64,000 nt of DNA from an uncultured Clostridia bacterium (GTDB taxonomy: Bacteria > Bacillota > Clostridia > Oscillospirales > Ruminococcaceae): assembly GCA_947631995.1 (NCBI GenBank), contig CANRNT010000001.1:94699-158698 (forward strand), in the 5' to 3' direction. Numbering within the stretch: the first letter of the stretch is position 1; each line of letters opens with the position of its first letter. Under the pieces are notes generated by a model, which made no database searches, was not told where the DNA came from, and saw only the letters and a list, made by a program, of their open reading frames with translations. Made by a program: the position numbers and the translations under genes. Below are positions 16,697-24,453 of the stretch, in pieces.

Positions 16697-17155
16697 TTAT
16701 TCGCCATCTGCTTTGCCTTCAATAAGTACAAACAGCAGGTTTTGCAGAAAATTATAGCTCACCCATATGATAAGCCACGCATTTCCGATAGAAGTTTTGT
16801 CAAATTTCAGCGTAAACTTTATATCTACCAGATAGCTTACTATTGCAAACACCGCCAGCAGCGCGATAAACGTACTCATCATAAAGTCGTGCACTTTCAG
16901 CATATTGATGTTTGAAAGCTCATCGTCTTTCTCAACGTCGTATTTTATGATGATCCTCATGTACATAAAGAAAACGGCAACAATAATTATCAGCAGAATA
17001 ATGGCAATAAGGTCGCTTTCCATTTTGAAGTGATCAAACACGATGAATGTTACCGCCGCTATCAGCCCCAGCCCGAATATAACAGCCAGTTTTTTTCGGA
17101 AGCTCAGAAGCGAGATGACAGGTTTTTCAGCAGTTCTTTTTTCATTTTCTGACAT
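16697..17155 (-). CDS. Small membrane protein, four predicted TM helices (first of pair)
   Basis: First gene of the Xre operon, 152 residues, with a charged N-terminus (MSENEKRTAEKP) and about four transmembrane helices (LAVIFGLGLIAAVTFIVF, LIAIILLIIIVAVFFMYM and two more). The loop after helix two reads KDDELSNINMLKVHDF and is comparable to the loop in the neighbouring gene, so the two may be distant paralogues that associate. No catalytic motif is visible. GGAGAAA precedes the ATG. Confidence 0.72.
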   Translation of the reverse strand: MSENEKRTAEKPVISLLSFRKKLAVIFGLGLIAAVTFIVFDHFKMESDLIAIILLIIIVAVFFMYMRIIIKYDVEKDDELSNINMLKVHDFMMSTFIALLAVFAIVSYLVDIKFTLKFDKTSIGNAWLIIWVSYNFLQNLLFVLIEGKADGE

Positions 17156-17173
17156 TGAAATTTCTCCTTTCAG

Positions 17174-17252
17174 GTGATAAATAAATCACCTTATGTGATA
17201 ATTATATCACATAGTCTTTTCAATGTCAATAAAAAAGTGATGAATTTATCAC
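17174..17252. promoter_or_regulatory. Three GTGAT-N6-ATCAC operators of the Xre operon
   Basis: The same inverted repeat GTGAT-N6-ATCAC occurs at 17174-17189, 17195-17210 and 17237-17252. Centres are 21 and 42 bases apart, i.e. two and four helical turns, which puts all three on the same face of the DNA. The middle copy covers the -10 element, the first lies just downstream of the start point and the third upstream of the -35. This is the arrangement of a cooperative repressor, most simply the Xre protein encoded in the operon. Confidence 0.85.
17201..17229 (-). promoter_or_regulatory. Sigma-A promoter of the Xre/SUFU operon
   Basis: On the minus strand TTGACA (complement of 17224-17229) and TATAAT (complement of 17201-17206) are separated by 17 bases, with an extended -10 TGA. 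The -10 lies inside the middle operator, so repressor binding would directly block polymerase. Confidence 0.88.
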
Positions 17253-17285
17253 TTTTGTAAAAACAAACAAATACGCCCCCTGCTT

Positions 17286-19034
17286 TTAGTCAAAATATCC
17301 GTCGGGCAGGTCAAACTGCTGCGTCAGGTATTTTACAATATAGTCGCGCCTGTCACGCGCAAATATGCGTATATTTTCCGTTCTCGCCAGATACTCGTCA
17401 TACCACGACCATATAGACGGGTCGCTCTTTTTCATGCTCTCCAAATGCTTATAATATATCTGCATTTCTTTGTAGCGTTCGCTGTTCATATCGTCCAGCG
17501 TCTGAATAATATTATCCGCCGTAAGCACGCCGTTCAGAAGCTCTTTTACCTTTGAAAGAAAATACTCTTTGCAGTCGCCGCGCTCCATAAGAGCCGTGAA
17601 CAGCGGAGAATATCTCTCACCGTTTTCGTTCAACACATTATAGTTATCGGTCATTATATCGAGCAGGTTATTGTAATTTGCCATAGTAACGTCCTGCTGA
17701 TAAAGACCCATACAGTAATCGGTATCATGCAGTATAAAACGCCACCTGCCGTCAGCCTGACCGCTCGTTTCCTCACCCTCGGCAGGGTAATAGCGGTAGC
17801 ACTTATAGTTGTTGTTAGGCCAGTCAAAGTTGTTGACGATTATATTAAAAGCATAGTTGTCAAGGTAGTTTTCAACGTCTATGAGCGAGGCAAGCTCGTT
17901 ATAATTCTCATCGTCGGTAAGGTCGGAATACGCCAGCCTGTCGTACATATCATTGAACTCCTGCGCTGCTGCGGCGGTATCCTCATCGTCGTCATCGGTC
18001 TTTTTCACCTGTTCCCTGCCCTCGATGACCTCATAGTGTCCTGTTTCTCCGCCGTATTTATCCTTGAGCAGGTCGTCGCAGAAAGTTTCATGCAGCCACA
18101 TGAGCCCATAATATTCGCCGTTAAGATACATTACCGCAGGGACAACGCCCTCGCAGTCGGTATATCCTGCCTGAGCCGCAAGACGCTGATTGAGCTCGTC
18201 GCGGATATAAGCAAACTGAAAATCGTTGCCCGCGTTACGCAAAACAAGTTTATCGTACTTATCAACAGTACCGCCGTTTACATGGGGCGTGCCGAAAATA
18301 TCCGTCTCAAACTTTCCGTGCTCGGGGTCGTATGACTTTCTTGCAAAGAGCTTTACCGATTTTATGGAGGACTCTCTCGAAGCCGCGCCGAATATCCTGA
18401 TACCCGCTTTCTGCTCGAATATCACAGACCCGTCGGTATCTATCGCTTCAACGTACACCTCACGCTCGCTCTGCTTGCCGCGAAGCTCATAATTTTTTCC
18501 GTAAAAAATACCGTCAGGCTTATTGAGCAGGTCGTCAGGGTCGCCCGTAACAGAGAAAACTATATTATCAAATCTTGTATCAATGTCAGATGATGAAAAA
18601 AACGTATGCGTGACCGTATCGGACTCGCTTCCGTCGGCATAGAACGCTTTGGCTTTCAGCACCATACATTCGGGAAAATCGCCCGACGCCGCTTTCAGAC
18701 TTATAGGCTCGGTATATGCTTCTGCGTTTTCGTCAGGCTCGCTTCCGTCGGTCGTATAATAAACCTTTGCGTCCTCGGGGAACGATATCTCCAGCAGGCT
18801 CGTTTCGTTGAGAAAGCGAATATCTGTCGTCTGCGTTTCGCTTTCGGAAAACGTCACGGCATTTACGGTATTCGTCATTTCCTGCACGGGAGACGAGCTG
18901 ACGTCGGAGCTGTTCGCTTCGCCGACTGCGCTTTCCGCCGATGACGAATCCGTATTTCCGCCCTTGCACGAAGCGGCAAACGTTACAAAGAGCGTTACAG
19001 AGATCAACACGCTCACAAGCTTTTTATTCTTCAT
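17286..19034 (-). CDS. CotH-kinase family lipoprotein
   Basis: Predicted lipoprotein of 582 residues: a signal sequence ends in FAASC, giving a lipobox, followed by a Ser-rich linker. An Ig/chitobiase-like beta domain (YYTTDGSEPDENA) precedes a CotH kinase-like domain. Family hallmarks are SRESSIKSVKLFARKSY and the region NIIVNNFDWPNNNYK through WRFILHDTDYCMG, which hold the metal-binding acids. CotH proteins phosphorylate spore-coat or surface proteins in Bacillus; extracellular versions in gut Firmicutes are uncharacterised. The ATG at 19034 has GGAGC upstream; a TTG at 19055 overlaps that site and is rejected. It lies 23 bases after apgM and is probably cotranscribed. Confidence 0.85.
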   Translation of the reverse strand: MKNKKLVSVLISVTLFVTFAASCKGGNTDSSSAESAVGEANSSDVSSSPVQEMTNTVNAVTFSESETQTTDIRFLNETSLLEISFPEDAKVYYTTDGSEPDENAEAYTEPISLKAASGDFPECMVLKAKAFYADGSESDTVTHTFFSSSDIDTRFDNIVFSVTGDPDDLLNKPDGIFYGKNYELRGKQSEREVYVEAIDTDGSVIFEQKAGIRIFGAASRESSIKSVKLFARKSYDPEHGKFETDIFGTPHVNGGTVDKYDKLVLRNAGNDFQFAYIRDELNQRLAAQAGYTDCEGVVPAVMYLNGEYYGLMWLHETFCDDLLKDKYGGETGHYEVIEGREQVKKTDDDDEDTAAAAQEFNDMYDRLAYSDLTDDENYNELASLIDVENYLDNYAFNIIVNNFDWPNNNYKCYRYYPAEGEETSGQADGRWRFILHDTDYCMGLYQQDVTMANYNNLLDIMTDNYNVLNENGERYSPLFTALMERGDCKEYFLSKVKELLNGVLTADNIIQTLDDMNSERYKEMQIYYKHLESMKKSDPSIWSWYDEYLARTENIRIFARDRRDYIVKYLTQQFDLPDGYFD

Positions 19035-19057
19035 AGATATGTAAGCTCCGATCAATA

Positions 19058-20266
19058 TCAGCCTTTGATAAATCTATCCATGAGCGTACAGCCCTTTTGG
19101 ATAAACACACCCGTTTCACCCGCTGTTTTTTCGCAGAAGCATTGTACTCCCTGCTTTGTTTCCTGCTTATGATATATGAGATACGGAACGGGCTTATTTG
19201 TATGTGTCATAAGTGAGATAGGCGTCGGGTGGTCGGGGCAGACAAGTATCTTATAGTCGCCCATTTCGTCAAGAGCCTTTATAACAGGGCCGAGTATTTT
19301 CTCGTCGATAAGCTCAATAGAGCGCACCTTGTTCTCCATCTCATGGCGGTGACCGCACTCGTCGGGAGCTTCAACGTGTATATAAACAAAGTCCTGACCG
19401 TTTTTCAGCTCATTTATGCACGCCTGAGCTTTGCCGTCAAAGTTGGTGTCGATATATCCCGTTGCGCCCTCTACCTCGATAACATTCATACCGCTGAGAT
19501 GTCCTATGCCCTTCAGCAGGTCAACAGCCGATATCATCGAGCCTTTCAGACCGTATTTATCCATAAAAGGCGAAAGCGGCTTCTTGACGCCCTCTCCCCA
19601 CAGCCACATGGAGTTTGCAGGACGCTTGCCTGCCTTTATTCTCGCAAGGTTTACGGGGTGGTCTTTGAGTATGTCATAGCTCTTTATCATCATATCAAGC
19701 AGCTTTGAGGAATTGGGACTGCTCGGCAGATAATTCTTTATCGGCTTGCCTGTTATGTCATGCGGAGGTGTAAGCGTGCCAACATCGGTAGTACCGCCGT
19801 TCCATATAAGACAATGGCGGTAGCTTACGCCCGAGTAAAGCTGAAATTCCTCCGAGTTGAAATGCTCTGCGAGAGTTTCAATAAGCTTTGCGGCTTCGGC
19901 GGTAGAAATATCGTCCGAGCAATAGTCTACCATAGTCTTATCGCTGTACTCCGCCTCATCGGACAATGTAACGAGGTTGCACCTGAAAGATACATCGCTC
20001 TCTTTCATATCAACGCCGATAGATACCGCTTCAAGGGGCGAACGACCGCTGTAATACTTAACGGGGTCGTATCCCAGAACGGAAAGATTAGCGACGTCGC
20101 TTCCGGGCTTCATGCCGTCGTCAACGGTCTTTACCAGTCCAACCTCTCCGGTTGCCGCCATTTTGTCCATATTCGGCTTGTTGGCGGCTTCCATAGGGGT
20201 CTTGCCGTCAAGCTCGGGTATAGGCAGGTCTGCCATACCGTCACAGAGCATTACTACATATTTCAT
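19058..20266 (-). CDS. apgM: Cofactor-independent phosphoglycerate mutase, archaeal type
   Basis: The 402-residue protein belongs to the alkaline-phosphatase-superfamily ApgM group that interconverts 3- and 2-phosphoglycerate using divalent metal. Metal ligands appear in the N-terminal LCDGMADLP and the C-terminal CPDHPTPISLMTH; the phosphorylated nucleophile is the serine in GSDVANLSVLGYDP. It starts 18 bases after the diguanylate cyclase gene and shares its promoter. Proteins of this family are also annotated in some Clostridia as homoserine kinase-like phosphomutases, so the glycolytic role is likely but not certain. Confidence 0.88.
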   Translation of the reverse strand: MKYVVMLCDGMADLPIPELDGKTPMEAANKPNMDKMAATGEVGLVKTVDDGMKPGSDVANLSVLGYDPVKYYSGRSPLEAVSIGVDMKESDVSFRCNLVTLSDEAEYSDKTMVDYCSDDISTAEAAKLIETLAEHFNSEEFQLYSGVSYRHCLIWNGGTTDVGTLTPPHDITGKPIKNYLPSSPNSSKLLDMMIKSYDILKDHPVNLARIKAGKRPANSMWLWGEGVKKPLSPFMDKYGLKGSMISAVDLLKGIGHLSGMNVIEVEGATGYIDTNFDGKAQACINELKNGQDFVYIHVEAPDECGHRHEMENKVRSIELIDEKILGPVIKALDEMGDYKILVCPDHPTPISLMTHTNKPVPYLIYHKQETKQGVQCFCEKTAGETGVFIQKGCTLMDRFIKG

Positions 20267-20284
20267 TTAACAAACTTCCTTTCA

Positions 20285-22189
20285 TTACTGCTGGGCAGAG
20301 CGCTTTCTGCTTTTCTTTGTATCGTACATAAGAGCGTCCGCTCTGCGTATAAAATCTTCAAGAGTTTCGTTTTCCTTAGGTGTATCGACGATATATCCAC
20401 AGCTCGCGCTGACGGTATACGGTTTATTGCTGACCTTATTGTATCCGTCAAGCATATCCTGCACGGCTTTGACATATTCCTCTGCAAATCTTTCGGAATA
20501 GTTGAACGCCATTACCTCGAACTCATCGCCTCCGAAGCGCGCACACAGCTCCCTGTGTTTTGCCACTCTGTTGAGCGCATTTCCCACCTGCACGATAGCG
20601 TTATCGCCCTCATAGTGACCGTACTTATCATTTATGACCTTGAGCCCGTCGAGGTCGGCAGCCAGCACGAACACCTTTTTGCCGCGCGATCTTGCCGTTT
20701 CAAACAGCTCGGCAGCCTTTCCCAATGCGCCGCGCCTGTTATAGAGATTTGTCAGCGGGTCGCGGATATACATTCTTTCAAGCATACTGGAGTACAGCGT
20801 CAGCTTTGATCTTACTCTTATATTTTCAAGGGCGGTGCTTATATTCATTTTCCATGTATTGAATATTATACTGCTTCCGATATAGCCGTCGCAGCTTAGC
20901 GCGATATAACCGAAGTTCCTGTCCTGAAAATGCAGGGGAGTTATAAAGAACACATTTGAAAAAGGTGTTTCGGCAAACAGCGCGGGAAGCATACGGTCTT
21001 TGGGGAACGTTGTATTCGGGAGATATTCCCCATTCTCTCTTGCGATACGACAATCTATCGTATCGCTGTATTCCGAAAAGTCGATCTTCTCGGAATTTTT
21101 CTCGTCGCCGCCCTCAAAGTGCGTATTCAAACAAAGATAAAATCTATTGACATAAATATCCTCGATATAGTATCTCAGCTTCTGGAACGCGGCGTCAAAG
21201 CTGTTGACATATGTAAGGTCCTCGCTCATTCTGATAAGACGCTTAGAGAACGTTTTGAACCTGTCGTTCTCGGAATTCATTTTATGCATAAGCTCATTAT
21301 GTATGCTGTCGTTTTTGTCAACGCAGCCGCAGCTTTCCGCAAAGACAAGACTGTTCTTTACCTGCGCGTGGATAAACTCTCCTTTGCCGAGCTTCAGCAG
21401 GTCGGGAATGATATTTACCGCGCTCTCTCCTGTCTTTTCAAAGTCTATCTTCACCGTTGTTATAGAGGGGCAATGACCCGCGGCAAAATCCGTTCCGCCG
21501 TATCCTGTAACTGCAACGTCACCGGGGACGTCTATCCCGTTTCTGGCAAGCTCGCCGCACACGCCCAGCGCCATATTGTCGTTGGCGCAGACAAACGCCT
21601 GCGGAAGCTTATTTCCCTGCTGTATATACTCTCTTATCCTGGTAACTGCTTTATACTCGTCAAATTCCGCAAAGCACACGCGCTTCTTCTCATAAGGTAT
21701 ACCGTAAGTTCTCAACGCTTTTCTGAACGTTGAAAAGCGCTCGTCATCTTCGAGGTCGCTCTCATATGCGCCTACATAGTTTATCTCTTTAAAGCCGTGC
21801 TTTACAACAAGATGTTCCATTATATCCGTGATACCGCTGCTATAATCTATATCTATACTATGGCAGCCTGCTATCTTCCTGTCGATAGAGATGACAGGCG
21901 TATTTGTTGAGCGCGCCTTATTTATTATTCTGTCGAGGACGTCCTGCGTAGGTATCGTAACAGGCAGGACTATAAGCACGTCGAACAGTTCAAGGTTCAT
22001 AAGGTCAAACACCTTTTCCTCACCGCTGTCGTGCAGAGTATGATTTGTCGTATTACTGAGCGGACAGAAAAAAGCGAGATTATAATTCTTCAGTTTAGCT
22101 ACTCTTAGTATACCGCTGCATATCTTATCCTGATATTCGGCATTTACTCCTGCATAAGCTACTGCTATATTAAGCCTTCGGTCAGCCAC
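20285..22189 (-). CDS. Cytosolic diguanylate cyclase with LacI-type periplasmic-binding sensor
   Basis: This 634-residue protein begins directly with a type 1 periplasmic-binding fold (~1-285; RLNIAVAYAGVNAEYQDKI, PQAFVCANDNMALGVC, DVAVTGYGG) like the sugar domain of LacI regulators, but has no helix-turn-helix and no membrane segment. A middle region (~290-465) is probably a GAF-like or coiled helical linker. The C-terminal GGDEF domain has the intact RFGGDEF active site and DPLTNLYNRRG. The RxxD inhibitory site is absent (KHRE at that position). It should make c-di-GMP in response to a cytosolic ligand, perhaps a sugar. GTG at 22189 is chosen because GAGGTG lies six bases upstream; the GTG at 22198 overlaps it. 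Confidence 0.88.
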   Translation of the reverse strand: MADRRLNIAVAYAGVNAEYQDKICSGILRVAKLKNYNLAFFCPLSNTTNHTLHDSGEEKVFDLMNLELFDVLIVLPVTIPTQDVLDRIINKARSTNTPVISIDRKIAGCHSIDIDYSSGITDIMEHLVVKHGFKEINYVGAYESDLEDDERFSTFRKALRTYGIPYEKKRVCFAEFDEYKAVTRIREYIQQGNKLPQAFVCANDNMALGVCGELARNGIDVPGDVAVTGYGGTDFAAGHCPSITTVKIDFEKTGESAVNIIPDLLKLGKGEFIHAQVKNSLVFAESCGCVDKNDSIHNELMHKMNSENDRFKTFSKRLIRMSEDLTYVNSFDAAFQKLRYYIEDIYVNRFYLCLNTHFEGGDEKNSEKIDFSEYSDTIDCRIARENGEYLPNTTFPKDRMLPALFAETPFSNVFFITPLHFQDRNFGYIALSCDGYIGSSIIFNTWKMNISTALENIRVRSKLTLYSSMLERMYIRDPLTNLYNRRGALGKAAELFETARSRGKKVFVLAADLDGLKVINDKYGHYEGDNAIVQVGNALNRVAKHRELCARFGGDEFEVMAFNYSERFAEEYVKAVQDMLDGYNKVSNKPYTVSASCGYIVDTPKENETLEDFIRRADALMYDTKKSRKRSAQQ

Positions 22190-22224
22190 ATGCTTCACCT
22201 CGTTACTATATTTTACACATAATA

Positions 22225-22253
22225 ATTATATCACATTTTGATATATTTTTCAA
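22225..22253 (-). promoter_or_regulatory. Promoter of the diguanylate cyclase-apgM-cotH operon
   Basis: Minus strand TTGAAA (complement of 22248-22253) and TATAAT (complement of 22225-22230) have a 17-base spacer and an extended -10 TGA, about 30 bases before the coding start. Confidence 0.78.
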
Positions 22254-22320
22254 TAGCTTGCCGAGCATTTAAGACTTTTTTTACATCTTGTCCGATGTTG
22301 GCGCATAAATGCGGACGGGC

Positions 22321-22349
22321 TTGCATTTTTGTCGGAAATGGTTTATAAT
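22321..22349 (+). promoter_or_regulatory. Promoter of the small-protein/flavoredoxin operon
   Basis: TTGCAT at 22321-22326 and TATAAT at 22344-22349 with 17 bases between, about 30 bases before the ATG at 22387. Confidence 0.65.
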
Positions 22350-22386
22350 ATATTTAAATGTTATGTTGCCGAAAGGAATGATATTT

Positions 22387-22683
22387 ATGAAGCTTACCGA
22401 AAAAGAACGCGAGGGCAAGGAGATACTGCTCGACGGCGCGGCATATATAGCCATTGCAGCTTCGTCGGCTCTGGCGGCTCTTTTGCTTACGAGCAGCAAA
22501 AAGCCCGAAAAAATGAAAAAGAAGCTTTCCAAAAACTACAAGCGCATAAACGGCGCTCTTTCAGGCGTTACCGACAATGCTGCGCTGAAATGGCTTGAAA
22601 AGGACGTTAAGGCTCACCCCGACAAGTACACAAAGCGCGACAAGGGCATACATATCGACCCCGCCGAGATAATTGACATCTGA
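22387..22683 (+). CDS. Small protein of unknown function, one hydrophobic segment
   Basis: Protein of 98 residues, not recognised. A charged N-terminus (MKLTEKEREGKEI) is followed by an alanine-rich hydrophobic stretch (~18-37) that could be one membrane helix, then a lysine-rich half with KKPEKMKKKLSKNYKRI and an acidic end. The ATG at 22387 has GAAAGGAA upstream and follows a good promoter; the frame opens earlier but without a ribosome site. It is the first of three tightly spaced genes ending with the flavoredoxin-like protein. Confidence 0.7.
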   Translation: MKLTEKEREGKEILLDGAAYIAIAASSALAALLLTSSKKPEKMKKKLSKNYKRINGALSGVTDNAALKWLEKDVKAHPDKYTKRDKGIHIDPAEIIDI

Positions 22684-22691
22684 GGTGCGGC

Positions 22692-23066
22692 ATGAGAAGA
22701 TATCTTACTTTATACAGAAAGTATTTTAAAGAGGCTGTTGAGAGCGGCGTTGACCTTGAACGGCTTTTGGAATATCATTTGCGGCAGATAGAATTTTTTC
22801 AGCACGAGCGGCTCATTCACCTTATCGTGACCCTTCTCTTCGCGCTTGCGACGGTAATGACTATTATCGCAACTGCGGTGACGAATTCGATAGCGTTCGT
22901 TATACTGACTTTTATGCTGCTGTGTCTGCTTATCCCATACATTGCGCATTACTTCTTTCTTGAAAATCAGGTACAGTATATGTACGACGATTACAATATG
23001 CTTTTTATGAAGATAAACGGTTTCGGTTATCAGAGCGACACCGAGAGGAAGTATAAGCATGGCTAG
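22692..23066 (+). CDS. Two-helix membrane protein of unknown function
   Basis: Protein of 124 residues, not recognised. The first ~40 residues are amphipathic and charged, then two transmembrane helices (LIHLIVTLLFALATVMTII and IAFVILTFMLLCLLIPYI) form a hairpin, and the C-terminus returns to the cytoplasm with several tyrosines (QYMYDDYNMLF). It starts eight bases after the preceding gene (GAGGTG upstream) and overlaps the next by eight bases. Confidence 0.72.
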   Translation: MRRYLTLYRKYFKEAVESGVDLERLLEYHLRQIEFFQHERLIHLIVTLLFALATVMTIIATAVTNSIAFVILTFMLLCLLIPYIAHYFFLENQVQYMYDDYNMLFMKINGFGYQSDTERKYKHG

Positions 23067-23640
23067 GGCGGTATGGAAAGGCTCGGTACAGACCGCTCCC
23101 GTACCTCCTGTACTCGTTACCTGCGGAGATATGGAAAAGCCTAACGTTTTTACTGTGGCATGGACGGGAACGCTCTGCACTCAGCCCCCGAAAACATACA
23201 TCTCCGTGCGCCCGGAAAGATATTCCTACAATATCATTAAGGAGAGCGGAGAATTTGTCATAAATCTGACTACGGAAAATATCGTCCGCGCTGTTGACTA
23301 CTGCGGAGTAAAGAGCGGCAGAAATGAAAACAAGCTTGAAAAAACAGGGCTTACTCCACTGCCTGCAAGCGTTGTTGCGGCTCCGATACTGGAGCAGTCA
23401 CCTCTTGCTTTGGAATGTAAGGTATGCGACATAGTTCCGCTTGGCTCGCACGATATGTTCATTGCTGATATCGTTGCGGTTTCGGCTGACGAGAGCTATA
23501 TTGACGGAAGCGGCAGGCTGGCTCTTGAAAAAGTAGGTCTGGTGGCTTATGCTCACGGACAATACTTTGCTTTAGGGAAAAGTCTGGGCACTTTCGGGTT
23601 CTCGGTGCGAAAAAGAAAAAAGTCCGCTTACAAAAAATAA
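23059..23640 (+). CDS. Flavin reductase-like, FMN-binding split-barrel protein (flavoredoxin type)
   Basis: The 193-residue protein fits the flavin reductase-like domain family: VLVTCGDMEKPNVFTVAWTG, PPKTYISVRPERYS and EFVINLTTENIV are typical of clostridial flavoredoxins. Such proteins bind FMN and transfer electrons or reduce flavin in the cytoplasm. It overlaps the upstream gene by eight bases, so translation is probably coupled. Electron partners cannot be deduced from the neighbours. Confidence 0.88.
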   Translation: MARAVWKGSVQTAPVPPVLVTCGDMEKPNVFTVAWTGTLCTQPPKTYISVRPERYSYNIIKESGEFVINLTTENIVRAVDYCGVKSGRNENKLEKTGLTPLPASVVAAPILEQSPLALECKVCDIVPLGSHDMFIADIVAVSADESYIDGSGRLALEKVGLVAYAHGQYFALGKSLGTFGFSVRKRKKSAYKK

Positions 23641-23669
23641 GGTCTCCTCTGTTTTTCAAAGGAGACCTT
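23639..23669. terminator. Bidirectional terminator after the flavoredoxin and ABC permease genes
   Basis: AAGGTCTCCT (23639-23648) pairs perfectly with AGGAGACCTT (23660-23669), with T bases after it on the plus strand and AT-rich sequence on the other side. It separates two convergent operons. Confidence 0.85.
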
Positions 23670-23682
23670 TTGTTATGCTGTT

Positions 23683-24453
23683 TTACAGATCTTTCTTCCT
23701 GAACACAAGGCAGCTTATGAGCAGCGACAATATAATGTACACAAGCGCGAGCGGCACCATTTCGCCAACGTCTATGCCGTACTCGCCGAGCTGCACCATT
23801 TGTTGCGTGATGAGATATTTGTCAAAATCTATATCCCAGTCGTATTTGTAGGAGAATATCATAAGTATCGAAGTTATCATGCTTGCAAAGCCGAGCGACG
23901 TTACAACGGTGAGCATTATTGAGCCTGCGTGCGAACGTATCAGCACCGAGAACATCAGAAATACGCATATAAGCGCAAATTGCAGCAGATAGTACATTCC
24001 CATTATCTGCAAAAGCTCTGCCACATCGCCAAATTCATAGCCGTCTGTGCATATAGCAAGCAATAAACATTCAAGCACAACTATCAGCACATAATAGGCA
24101 AGCAAAAATATCGCGCAGCATATGAGCTTTGAAAAAATATACTGAAGGCGGCTTTTCAGCTGACCTATATAGCTTTTTATAAAGCCGGTGTGCATATCCT
24201 TCGTCAAAAACAGAATTACGATTATTCCCACAAAAAGCTGAAAGAAGCCCCCGCCCATAACGGTCTGCATAATATTGCTGAACTGATAATCGGAGTCCAG
24301 CACAGGAGTGTCCGTGACATCGGCTCCAATAGTGAACATCAAGACCATACCTCTTGTCATCAGATACTGCAAAAGCGTTGAGATGATGAGCACAACATAC
24401 AGACCTTTTGTCTTTATCATACGGTAAAGGTCCATTCTGATAAGGTTTATCAT
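23683..24453 (-). CDS. ABC-2 type transporter permease
   Basis: Membrane protein of 256 residues with about six transmembrane helices, of the ABC-2 kind seen in bacitracin- and lantibiotic-type exporters. The N-terminus MINLIRMDLYRMIKTKG is the usual cytoplasmic lead-in. The start overlaps the stop of the ATPase gene as TAATG, so the two are coupled and form one transporter. The substrate is unknown; self-protection against antimicrobial peptides is a common role of this class but is not shown here. Confidence 0.88.
   Translation of the reverse strand: MINLIRMDLYRMIKTKGLYVVLIISTLLQYLMTRGMVLMFTIGADVTDTPVLDSDYQFSNIMQTVMGGGFFQLFVGIIVILFLTKDMHTGFIKSYIGQLKSRLQYIFSKLICCAIFLLAYYVLIVVLECLLLAICTDGYEFGDVAELLQIMGMYYLLQFALICVFLMFSVLIRSHAGSIMLTVVTSLGFASMITSILMIFSYKYDWDIDFDKYLITQQMVQLGEYGIDVGEMVPLALVYIILSLLISCLVFRKKDL

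Noticed and set aside
17727..18335. Hydrophobic-looking open frame opposite the CotH-like gene
   Set aside because: The apparent Val/Ile-rich segments are complements of Asp/Asn/Tyr codons in the CotH domain; there is no start signal.
19760..20809. Open frame of 349 codons on the plus strand opposite apgM and the diguanylate cyclase
   Set aside because: It is antisense to two clearly conserved genes, has no ribosome site and reads as low-complexity Arg/His/Leu-rich sequence with no recognisable motif.
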